A stretch of 8,057 bases of DNA from Candidatus Methanoperedentaceae archaeon (lineage in GTDB: Archaea > Halobacteriota > Methanosarcinia > Methanosarcinales > Methanoperedenaceae), in assembly GCA_027371625.1 (NCBI GenBank), contig DAHXMQ010000190.1:1-8057 (forward strand), read 5' to 3'. The notes below the pieces were generated by a model that saw nothing but the letters and a program-made list of their open reading frames with translations, searched no databases and was not told the DNA's origin. Numbering within the stretch: position 1 is the first letter of the stretch; every line of letters starts with the position of its first letter. The translations under genes were made by a program, and so were the position numbers. This document shows positions 1 to 5,646 of this stretch, piece after piece.

Positions 1-105
1 TCACTCCTGTTTTTACTGCTATGTCCTTTACCTGGGAACAAATCCCGTCAAGAGTAACGGGACTAGTCCCTGATAAGCGTATTCTTGCTTTCTGCATAAT
101 TACAG
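1..105 (+). repeat. Left arm of a 105-bp perfect inverted repeat
   Basis: Bases 1-105 are the exact reverse complement of bases 342-446: position i pairs with 447-i with no mismatch, and pairing fails from base 106. The right arm lies in the end of the EF-1A gene and the start of rps10, so this arm carries the first 32 codons of rps10 backwards. An open frame runs through the arm from base 21 into EF-1A, but its first 27 residues do not resemble EF-1A. An amplification or assembly fold-back at a contig end is the simplest explanation. Confidence 0.97.
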
Positions 106-347
106 CGCAGGTTGCAGGCACAATCACAGCCATACTCAAGAAGCTTGACCCCAAGACAGGTCAGGTGGCACAGGAGAACCCTGATTTCATCAAAGCCGGC
201 GATGCTGCAATCGTTACCATAAAACCGACCAAGCCGCTGTGCATTGAAAAGGTCAAGGAGATTCCGCAGCTTGGGCGCTTTGCTATAAGGGATATGGGAA
301 TGACCATTGCGGCAGGCATGGTTCAGGACATTAAGCCGCGCCTGTAA
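102..347 (+). CDS. tuf: Translation elongation factor EF-1 alpha (aEF1A), C-terminal fragment
   Basis: This is the last 81 residues of archaeal EF-1A, the GTPase that delivers aminoacyl-tRNA to the ribosome. The fragment covers the end of the third (C-terminal) beta-barrel domain. Recognisable family signatures are [30 protein letters not shown], the lysine/proline run [20 protein letters not shown], and [12 protein letters not shown] close to the end. Upstream of about base 102 the sequence switches abruptly to an inverted copy of the rps10 start, so the 5' part of the gene is missing from this assembly; the gene itself need not be broken. The stop codon lies 2 nt before rps10, as in the archaeal rps12-rps7-fusA-tuf-rps10 arrangement, which implies cotranscription. 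The identification is secure; the exact junction is uncertain by a few bases because family residues T-A-Q span it. Confidence 0.93.
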   Translation, partial: TAQVAGTITAILKKLDPKTGQVAQENPDFIKAGDAAIVTIKPTKPLCIEKVKEIPQLGRFAIRDMGMTIAAGMVQDIKPRL

Positions 348-446
348 TTATGCAGAAAGCAAGAATACGCTTATCAGGGACTAGTCCCGTTACTCTTGAC
401 GGGATTTGTTCCCAGGTAAAGGACATAGCAGTAAAAACAGGAGTGA
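342..446 (-). repeat. Right arm of the 105-bp perfect inverted repeat
   Basis: This is the partner of bases 1-105, read on the opposite strand, with a 236-bp spacer between the arms. It sits inside native sequence: the EF-1A stop codon, the 2-nt gap and the first 32 codons of rps10. The reading frames here match their protein families, so this arm is the original and the left arm is the copy. Confidence 0.95.
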
Positions 447-658
447 GCATCTCAGGTCCTGTTCCACTTCCCACAAAGAAATTAATGGTGCCGTGCAGGA
501 AAAGCCCTGATGGCGAGGGGAGTGCAACATGGGATCACTGGGAGATGCGTGTGCATAAAAGGCTCATAGACCTCGATGCGGATGAGCGGGCACTTCGGCA
601 ATTGATGCGCATACAGGTGCCAAAGGATATAAGCATCGAGATTGTCCTGACTACTTAA
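350..658 (+). CDS. rps10: 30S ribosomal protein S10 (S10p/S20e)
   Basis: Full-length archaeal S10, 102 residues, a component of the head of the small ribosomal subunit. It starts with [13 protein letters not shown], has the family's central [22 protein letters not shown] block and ends with VHKRLIDLD followed by [12 protein letters not shown]. The archaeal/eukaryotic S20e-type sequence fits the EF-1A gene 2 nt upstream. No convincing Shine-Dalgarno sequence precedes the ATG, which is consistent with translational coupling to EF-1A termination. A run of T residues follows the stop, so this is probably the last gene of the transcript. The first 32 codons lie inside the right arm of the inverted repeat, but the coding sequence is intact and its length is normal for the family. 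Confidence 0.97.
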   Translation: MQKARIRLSGTSPVTLDGICSQVKDIAVKTGVSISGPVPLPTKKLMVPCRKSPDGEGSATWDHWEMRVHKRLIDLDADERALRQLMRIQVPKDISIEIVLTT

Positions 659-662
659 GCAA

Positions 663-676
663 TTTTGTATTTTTTT
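663..676 (+). terminator. T-rich archaeal-type terminator after rps10
   Basis: Two T tracts (4 T at 663-666 and 7 T at 670-676) begin 5 nt after the rps10 stop. Oligo-T runs without a preceding hairpin are the usual intrinsic terminators of archaeal RNA polymerase. The position between a ribosomal operon and an unrelated operon with its own promoter supports the call. Confidence 0.55.
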
Positions 677-739
677 AACTTGTCAGATGAAATGCAATTT
701 TCTCTGACTATATTTTCATTACCATAATGATGATAAGTC

Positions 740-750
740 TTATTTATATT
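740..750 (+). promoter_or_regulatory. Putative TATA box of the pilin-like operon
   Basis: The sequence TTATTTATATT resembles an archaeal TATA box. Its centre lies about 24 nt before the GTG start at 769, and the archaeal box is normally centred about 26 nt before the transcription start. Together with the lack of a Shine-Dalgarno sequence before 769, this predicts a leaderless or nearly leaderless mRNA. It is inferred from spacing only. Confidence 0.45.
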
Positions 751-768
751 GAAAACCAAGTCTGACCT

Positions 769-1248
769 GTGAAAAGCGAATCCGCCCAGATAACCATAGA
801 CTACATCGCAGGCATAGGGATATTCCTCCTTGCTGTTTTTTTTGTATTCCAGTTTGTATCAGGCTTATTCATACCCTTCCAGTCAGGCTCGGATAAAGAC
901 ACGGTTGCTGCGGACAGGGCAAGCACTGTACTGGTTGAGCAGATGCTCCATGCCGATAGCTCAGGGGCGCTGAATGTCATAGACCAGGGCAAGCTGTATT
1001 ACTTCAATAATACACAGATGAACAGTCAGAACTACCAGAACACAACCATTCAACTCGGGCTATTTATCAAAGAGACTGTTTTTGACCTGAATGTGTCGGT
1101 TGCGTATCTGAATGGCACTATTATGAACCAAAGCGGTCCTGCGCTCCCTGACAATACAGATACTGCGCAGACCAAGCGTCTGGTATTGATTATAAACTCC
1201 TCGACAGGTTACAATCAAAATGCTATTCTTTCGGTGAGTGTGTGGTAA
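769..1248 (+). CDS. Pilin-like single-pass surface protein (gene 1 of 6; DUF7287-like)
   Basis: A 159-residue protein with a GTG start. A short polar head (residues 1-6) is followed by QITIDYIAG and a hydrophobic helix to about residue 34. The Q-x-T-x-D pattern resembles the QxSxExxxL class III signal motif of euryarchaeal type IV pilins, with Asp in place of the conserved Glu5, so prepilin-peptidase cleavage before Gln7 is plausible. The rest is a presumed extracellular domain with 6 N-x-S/T sequons, no cysteine, and a final beta-strand-like segment ending in Trp. It heads a coupled six-gene operon. From memory, the haloarchaeal family DUF7287 looks like this; that assignment needs a profile search. 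Function is unknown; a minor pilin or pseudopilin-like subunit is the best guess. No Shine-Dalgarno sequence precedes the start. Confidence 0.8.
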   Translation: MKSESAQITIDYIAGIGIFLLAVFFVFQFVSGLFIPFQSGSDKDTVAADRASTVLVEQMLHADSSGALNVIDQGKLYYFNNTQMNSQNYQNTTIQLGLFIKETVFDLNVSVAYLNGTIMNQSGPALPDNTDTAQTKRLVLIINSSTGYNQNAILSVSVW

Positions 1249-1913
1249 TGTTTGAAAATTCAGTCTATTATTTAAAATCAAAATGCTTCACAGAATTTTC
1301 AAAAGACGAGAAAGCCCAGATGCATACGCTTGAGGGCGTGGCAGCAGCCACAATAATGCTTATTGTTATAGTATATGCCATAGATGCAACCTCAATGACA
1401 CCGCTTACTTCATCGACTGCGAATGTGCATGCAGAGACCGAGCTTCAGGCGCTCGGGCAGGATATTCTAAGTGCGCTGGATGATGTGGAGCCGGGTTATA
1501 CCGGGAATTCGCAACTGAAAAATGATGTGCTGAACTGGAATGGCAGTGAATATATCTGGAACGGAACAGTGTTCCAGGCGCTGACCATCAATGGTACAAC
1601 CAATCCGCTTGATAAGCTAAACAACAACCTGACAGCAATCCTGAATGCCACCCTTGTACCACAGGGTATAGCACATAATGTGGATATTGTTTTTATTGAT
1701 AATTCTACTCTTTATCCTGACACCTATAAAATGATATACAACGGCAACCCATCGGACAACGCCGTCATAGTTTCCAGGAAGATTGTGTTGTATAACAGCG
1801 ACTGCAGTATCCTAAATCAAAACAGCCCGATTTTTATTTATGGAAATGATATCGACCCATCTACCAATCTGTGTAATATTGTCGAGGTCAGGCTCACTCT
1901 ATGGAGGATGTGA
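1248..1913 (+). CDS. Pilin-like single-pass surface protein (gene 2 of 6; DUF7288-like)
   Basis: A 221-residue protein. I chose ATG 1248, which overlaps the upstream TAA by one base (TAATG) and has GGTGAG 9 nt upstream, over the in-frame GTG at 1242. The cytoplasmic head is longer than in its neighbours (about 22 residues, containing Cys13). It is followed by KAQMHTLEGVAAA and a hydrophobic helix to about residue 47, with Glu29 near the helix start as in pilins. After the helix comes a Thr/Ser-rich PLTSSTANVHAE segment, then an exodomain with 6 sequons and exactly two cysteines (186, 209), probably a disulfide. The C-terminus reads VEVRLTLWRM. The AQ-x-HTLEG helix start and VRLTLW ending recall haloarchaeal DUF7288, from memory. 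No enzymatic motif is seen. The first bases of gene 3 overlap its 3' end. Confidence 0.8.
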   Translation: MFENSVYYLKSKCFTEFSKDEKAQMHTLEGVAAATIMLIVIVYAIDATSMTPLTSSTANVHAETELQALGQDILSALDDVEPGYTGNSQLKNDVLNWNGSEYIWNGTVFQALTINGTTNPLDKLNNNLTAILNATLVPQGIAHNVDIVFIDNSTLYPDTYKMIYNGNPSDNAVIVSRKIVLYNSDCSILNQNSPIFIYGNDIDPSTNLCNIVEVRLTLWRM

Positions 1914-2659
1914 TGGGATTAATAGATAACCGGGATGCACAGTTTATGCTGCTGGCAGGCTTTATTATAGCTCTCGGAATTGTGATTACCACTGTTTTGC
2001 TCAACAACATCATATTCCAGGCGAATATGGCTGGTGAGGCGGGCAGCGACCCTTCGAAATATGAGATAGTGAACCTCATGGCGATTACCTCAGATGATAC
2101 GAAAAGCGCATACAGGAGTGCAATTACACAAGCCGGGGGAAACAATGCGCAGATTGCCTATTTCAACAACCAGACCTTAGATTTCAGCGCCAATCTCACG
2201 AAGATTTATGCGTTGCACGGGGAAGCGGTGAACATGACATGGGATGTGAGCAACTGGAATAATAACATCTATCCTAATTTCACAAAGAACGGAATGGCAG
2301 GCGGCATAGCAAACTGGACTATAATTCAGAATGTGAACAGCAGTAATATTACCGTGAATGTCACTGGAGGTTCATTCAATATAAATATAACAAATGGAAC
2401 TACAAGCTATACTTATAATTTGGTTTGTTCTAATTGCGTATATAACATTAATGGCACGAATATATCATCTCATATCAAAAATAACTATTCTATTATTTTT
2501 ATAAATGGTGCAAATGCATACGGCAATTATAGTATCAATGGTACAGCTTCTGGACGCAACTTCCTCTTCGACCGAGATTACATCCTGAACGTAACAATAA
2601 AGTTTTCAACAAGCAGGGTGCGCGCCATTATCACAATTCCCGTATCTGTGCCGTGGTGA
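1913..2659 (+). CDS. Pilin-like, heavily sequon-rich surface protein (gene 3 of 6)
   Basis: A 248-residue protein. The start chosen is ATG 1913, which overlaps the previous stop (TGATG) and has a perfect GGAGG 5 nt upstream; an ATG at 1901 would place that GGAGG inside the gene. A short charged head (residues 1-8) precedes AQFMLLAGFIIALGI and a helix to about residue 32, with no acidic residue at pilin position 5. The exodomain has about 16 N-x-S/T sequons, the densest of the six relative to length, and a single CxxC pair at 172/175. Residues about 153-213 are Asn-rich and encoded by noticeably AT-richer DNA than the rest of the gene. The protein ends in a strand-like IPVSVPW, paralleling the Trp-containing ends of genes 1 and 2. 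It may belong to the DUF7261/7262/7263 group of haloarchaeal pilin-associated proteins; this is unverified. Confidence 0.78.
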   Translation: MGLIDNRDAQFMLLAGFIIALGIVITTVLLNNIIFQANMAGEAGSDPSKYEIVNLMAITSDDTKSAYRSAITQAGGNNAQIAYFNNQTLDFSANLTKIYALHGEAVNMTWDVSNWNNNIYPNFTKNGMAGGIANWTIIQNVNSSNITVNVTGGSFNINITNGTTSYTYNLVCSNCVYNINGTNISSHIKNNYSIIFINGANAYGNYSINGTASGRNFLFDRDYILNVTIKFSTSRVRAIITIPVSVPW

Positions 2660-2663
2660 TTCT

Positions 2664-3170
2664 ATGAGCTTTGAGAAGATAGAACCGCAGGTAAAACGCA
2701 GATTCATTCAAAATGAGGATGCGGTATCCATCTCACTTGGTGCCATACTGACGTTCTCCATTTCCGTGCTGGTTTTCGTTGCTGTTATCCTTACTTTTTA
2801 TACACTTTCGAATAGTTCAGAAAAAACAGCAATGCAGGGAAGCTTTGATATTCTCGGAAGCGAGGTGGCGTTCAAGGTGACCATAGTGGATACGCTAGTA
2901 AACATAAGCAGCAATCCCAACGGCGCCTACGGTGGCACGGTAAACAAACTTGAATACGAATTCTCGGTTCCCGCTTCCATAGCGAACGAGGACTATTCAG
3001 TCAATATGACCAATTCCACAAAACAGGTGATAATACAGGCGGATAACGGCGCAATATCCTGGATTCCTTTCAATACCTCAACCAACATCATGCAGGCGAC
3101 GGTTTATAGCAACGCTCAGTATTATAAATTTAATTACAGCAATAATAATATTACAATCGTGGGGGAATGA
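2664..3170 (+). CDS. Pilin-like single-pass surface protein (gene 4 of 6; DUF7266-like)
   Basis: A 168-residue protein starting 4 nt after gene 3. GGTGAT (2655-2660), complementary to the 3' end of archaeal 16S rRNA, overlaps the upstream stop and serves as its ribosome binding site. The head (residues 1-19) is rich in Lys/Arg and ends NEDAVS, very like the DDxAVS head of archaeal type IV pilins; the helix runs from about 22 to 48. There is no typical SPVIG segment: the sequence is AVSISLGAIL. The exodomain carries 7 sequons and no cysteine. Charge distribution predicts the C-terminus outside. I recall haloarchaeal DUF7266 proteins with a similar AVS-x-x-L head, but could not check. The stop overlaps the first possible start of gene 5. 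Confidence 0.8.
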   Translation: MSFEKIEPQVKRRFIQNEDAVSISLGAILTFSISVLVFVAVILTFYTLSNSSEKTAMQGSFDILGSEVAFKVTIVDTLVNISSNPNGAYGGTVNKLEYEFSVPASIANEDYSVNMTNSTKQVIIQADNGAISWIPFNTSTNIMQATVYSNAQYYKFNYSNNNITIVGE

Positions 3171-3172
3171 GA

Positions 3173-3955
3173 ATGATAAAACCTCTTTTATCTGAAGATG
3201 CAGTCTCCGAAGTGGTGGACTATGTCACAATCCTTGGAATCCTCGTGATATCCATAGGCATCATAGGGGTTGCAGGCTATCCAATGGTGAAGAATGCGCA
3301 GGAGGCAAATTACATAGAGAACACAAAGCAGAGCTTTATTGTTTTGGCTGATAACGTCAATAAAGTGGTGCTCGGGCAGGCACCTTCCCAGAACGTGGAG
3401 CTGAAGCTGTACGGAGGAACGCTGAGCGCTAACGGCAGCAGCACAATTACTGTCAATTTCACAATATATAATCAATCCAATAACCCCCCCTATGATAATA
3501 TAACAATCTACCAGCAGATGCGCAGTATTGAAAGCACTGTGGGAGATACCGTAATTGCGTATCAGGGGACAGGCGTGTGGGCAAGGTATCCAAATGGTTA
3601 CACGCTTATGGTCTCCAAGCCCCTCATTGCCAACCTGAGCAATATGCTCGTGATACCTGCTGTGTATATTAGCGGAACTGATTCCGTTGGGGGAAGCGGT
3701 ATGAGCAGGGTTGTAGTGGATGGTGTGCCTGGTATTATTTTTTATAAAAATGCGAGTAACATCACAGTAACGGTCAATAGCAGTTATACAGGCAATTACA
3801 ACACAGGCGGTTGGGCGAACTATTTAAACAAGACAATGTTATGGACTATCCCCATACCGGGCAGTTGCACACCGAGTAGTTGCACAGTGCAATTTCCCAG
3901 AAATAACACTGATGTGTATATACTGAATATCCAGCTTAACACGAGGATCTTATGA
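3173..3955 (+). CDS. Pilin-like surface protein, paralogue A (gene 5 of 6; DUF7289-like)
   Basis: A 260-residue protein. ATG 3173 is preferred because GGGGG (3161-3165) lies 7 nt before it; ATG 3167 would leave 1 nt. The head MIKPLLSEDAVSEVVDYV leads into a helix to about residue 36, followed by NAQEANYIENTKQSFIVLAD. The SEDAVSEV head, the post-helix region and the VLADN segment resemble haloarchaeal DUF7289 pilin-like proteins (from memory). The exodomain has about 10 sequons and one cysteine pair (232/237). It aligns over most of its length with the next gene: VLGxxPxQ...GGTL, VAYQGTGVWARYPNG, VYISGTDSVGGSG and WANYLNKT have direct counterparts there. This indicates tandem duplication. A 7-C run at 3484-3490 lies inside the frame, which stays open on both sides. 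Confidence 0.82.
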   Translation: MIKPLLSEDAVSEVVDYVTILGILVISIGIIGVAGYPMVKNAQEANYIENTKQSFIVLADNVNKVVLGQAPSQNVELKLYGGTLSANGSSTITVNFTIYNQSNNPPYDNITIYQQMRSIESTVGDTVIAYQGTGVWARYPNGYTLMVSKPLIANLSNMLVIPAVYISGTDSVGGSGMSRVVVDGVPGIIFYKNASNITVTVNSSYTGNYNTGGWANYLNKTMLWTIPIPGSCTPSSCTVQFPRNNTDVYILNIQLNTRIL

Positions 3956-5370
3956 GATTTATAAAATCCAAAATTGCTGAAGCAGAACTTGTAGGTGAGA
4001 TCATTATACTCGGCATAACTCTCACTGGAATAAGCATGATAGCCCTGTACGGCGTGCCTACGATTCTTGGTTTGCAGGATATGTCGAATCTCAGGAATGC
4101 TGAACAGACGTTTGCGGTGTTCGACTCCCGCGCAAGCAGGACAGTTCTTGGGAGTTCACCAATACAGATAACGGATATCAGTCTGGGCGGCGGCACTCTG
4201 ACGGTTGTGCCCAACAGTACAAACAGCCTGAGTTATATCGCAATAAGAGACAAGAATAATACGTTCAATTTCACAGTACCGATGGGAAAGGTGGAATATC
4301 AGCTTGGAAGCAGGATAGTGGCATTCGAGGGCGGCGGCGTGTGGTCAGAATATCCCTCAGGCACAATACTGCTTTCCCGCCCAGAGTTTAATTATAACGG
4401 CTGGACGCTGACGCTTCCTGTATTCAATATCAGCGGGAATGCCTCAATGGGTGGGAAAGGCACTGCAATAGTTTCGATCATGAAGAATCCTCCCTTAGTA
4501 GTATTTCCCAATACTTCCCGTCCAGGCTGGATTAACAGGACAAATCCTGTGAACTATACGGTTGTCGGAACAGTATTTGTAAATATTACGAGCGATTTCT
4601 ATGACGCATGGGCTAACTATATCGGAACTGTGAGTTCGGTCAACGTCGTTTCGGAAGATGCAAAAAACCATACTGTAGGCATAGTACTTACGGTTTATCC
4701 TCCGTATATAGGAAAAATGAATAGCTATATAAGCGACCCTATCGTTTTCAGGGGGCTTGACCCCACCAACTCAACGCCGCTTGATAATTTTAGCTTCAGG
4801 ATATACAGTTCTAACTTTAATAGCTTTGATTGGGAGATTGCAGCACAATCCGGAAACAGGCGATTGATATACGAGCTACAGGGAAATAAGACTTATGTGA
4901 ATCTCTATATCGGCTATGAGGATGATGGTTCAGGCTACGAAAACCCAGCCGAGACATGGGACGGTGCTGCCTTTCCCATACAGGGAACGAATCCAAATCA
5001 ATATATTGACGTGGATTTATTGAACACGAGCATTAACGAGACATACGAAAAGACTAAAAACGATGTAGGAAATAATAATGGTAAAGGCTGTGTTAAGAAG
5101 ATCGAAAGTGATGATTTTAACAAAACAGGTTTTTCATGGACTGATCGCATAGTCAATACAACTCCTCCCTACAATCAGCAAAGCCTTTACAATATCACCC
5201 AGCACTATATTCAAATAATGTCGCAGAACGGCGACATCTCTTTTGGTCAATGCACTAATGGTGGCAATGGTCCTGTAAGTGGCTCCACCATGTACATCAA
5301 CTACTACGCCCCCGCAGGGCTGACCTTCCTCGATGTCACGGACAATAAAGCGGATGTGAGCATAAGCTGA
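3952..5370 (+). CDS. Large pilin-like surface protein, paralogue B (gene 6 of 6; DUF7289-like with extension)
   Basis: A 472-residue protein, the largest of the operon. Its ATG overlaps the gene 5 stop (ATGA) and has GAGG 5 nt upstream. The head KSKIAEAELVGE precedes a helix at about residues 15-36, then SNLRNAEQTFAVFDSRASR. Residues about 1-230 align with gene 5: TVLGSSPIQ...GGTL (64-83), VAFEGGGVWSEYPSG, PVFNISGNASMGGKG and DAWANYIG. Residues about 230-472 have no counterpart in gene 5. This extension includes an aromatic/acidic segment (IGYEDDGSGYENPAETWDG) and a Cys380-Cys434 pair. I count 18 sequons in total, the most in the operon. Size and position last in the operon suggest a tip or adhesin-like subunit, which is inference. 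Its last 17 bases around the stop recur at 6058-6074. Confidence 0.82.
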   Translation: MRFIKSKIAEAELVGEIIILGITLTGISMIALYGVPTILGLQDMSNLRNAEQTFAVFDSRASRTVLGSSPIQITDISLGGGTLTVVPNSTNSLSYIAIRDKNNTFNFTVPMGKVEYQLGSRIVAFEGGGVWSEYPSGTILLSRPEFNYNGWTLTLPVFNISGNASMGGKGTAIVSIMKNPPLVVFPNTSRPGWINRTNPVNYTVVGTVFVNITSDFYDAWANYIGTVSSVNVVSEDAKNHTVGIVLTVYPPYIGKMNSYISDPIVFRGLDPTNSTPLDNFSFRIYSSNFNSFDWEIAAQSGNRRLIYELQGNKTYVNLYIGYEDDGSGYENPAETWDGAAFPIQGTNPNQYIDVDLLNTSINETYEKTKNDVGNNNGKGCVKKIESDDFNKTGFSWTDRIVNTTPPYNQQSLYNITQHYIQIMSQNGDISFGQCTNGGNGPVSGSTMYINYYAPAGLTFLDVTDNKADVSIS

Positions 5371-5371
5371 A
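5355..5371 (+). repeat. 17-bp direct repeat, left copy
   Basis: TGTGAGCATAAGCTGAA covers the last codons and stop of the sixth pilin-like gene. An identical copy lies at 6058-6074 in non-coding sequence. The two copies bracket the AbrB/PIN toxin-antitoxin pair, as a target-site duplication or recombination scar would. Confidence 0.9.
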
Positions 5372-5387
5372 CCTGAGTCGTAGAAAG

Positions 5388-5412
5388 AATAATAAAGGCA
5401 GATGTTTATAAT
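5388..5412 (+). promoter_or_regulatory. Possible promoter of the AbrB/PIN module
   Basis: Two AT-rich boxes lie in the 54-bp gap before the antitoxin: AATAATAAA (5388-5396) and TTTATAAT (5405-5412). The first, about 32 nt before the ATG, has the better spacing for an archaeal TATA box with a very short leader. The second is too close unless transcription starts inside the gene. AbrB-type antitoxins usually bind their own promoter, but I see no clear palindromic operator. Confidence 0.3.
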
Positions 5413-5424
5413 TACATTGGTAAT

Positions 5425-5646
5425 ATGACAAACGTAGTAATTAAAAAGGGTGGACTAATCGAGCTTCCCAAAGCTTTGATGTCTCAACTTGGATTAACTG
5501 CCGGTAAAAAAGTGGCTCTAAGCATCAGGGATAAAGAACTTCTGATAAAACCAGTGGAAAACATAACCGAAAGAATTACAGATTCCATAAAACTTGAAGA
5601 TAAAAAACTAATCGAAGAAATTGTAGAGACCGAGGAATGGATGTGA
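5425..5646 (+). CDS. AbrB/SpoVT-type antitoxin (VapB-like)
   Basis: A 73-residue protein. Residues 1-45 form the swapped-hairpin AbrB DNA-binding fold: VVIKKGGLIELPKALMSQLGL, then GKKVALSIRDKELLIKPV. The acidic tail (46-73) is where such antitoxins usually wrap their toxin. It overlaps the PIN-domain gene by 10 nt, the standard antitoxin-first layout of archaeal vapBC pairs. It is expected to neutralise the toxin and repress the shared promoter as a dimer or complex; this is family knowledge, not seen here. It lies in an island bracketed by 17-bp direct repeats, which suggests it arrived by transfer. The start is ATG with no strong Shine-Dalgarno sequence. Confidence 0.85.
   Translation: MTNVVIKKGGLIELPKALMSQLGLTAGKKVALSIRDKELLIKPVENITERITDSIKLEDKKLIEEIVETEEWM

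Noticed and set aside
21..104. N-terminal 27 residues of the open frame leading into EF-1A
   Set aside because: They are the reverse complement of the rps10 start and show no EF-1A similarity; I do not count them as coding.
1..105. Terminal inverted repeat of a linear extrachromosomal element (Borg-like) at the window start
   Set aside because: The second arm is only 236 bp away inside an ordinary ribosomal operon, not at the far end of a replicon. The copied segment is plain coding sequence.
682..708. Hairpin GTCAGA/TCTGAC after rps10
   Set aside because: The stem has only 6 bp with a 15-nt loop and lies after, not before, the T tracts. It is too weak to call a terminator or operator, although TCTGAC recurs at 761-766 just before the next gene.
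659..768. A tRNA or small RNA gene between rps10 and the pilin-like operon
   Set aside because: No cloverleaf, T-loop or conserved box was seen. The gap is AT-rich and accounted for by a terminator and a promoter.
3188..3475. Minus-strand frame opposite gene 5, and similar ones opposite genes 1, 3 and 6
   Set aside because: They have no motif, promoter or ribosome binding site, and lie antisense to genes with clear membrane-protein structure.
3484..3490. Run of seven C residues suggesting a frameshift or programmed slippage in gene 5
   Set aside because: The frame remains open and matches its paralogue on both sides of the run, so no frameshift is needed.
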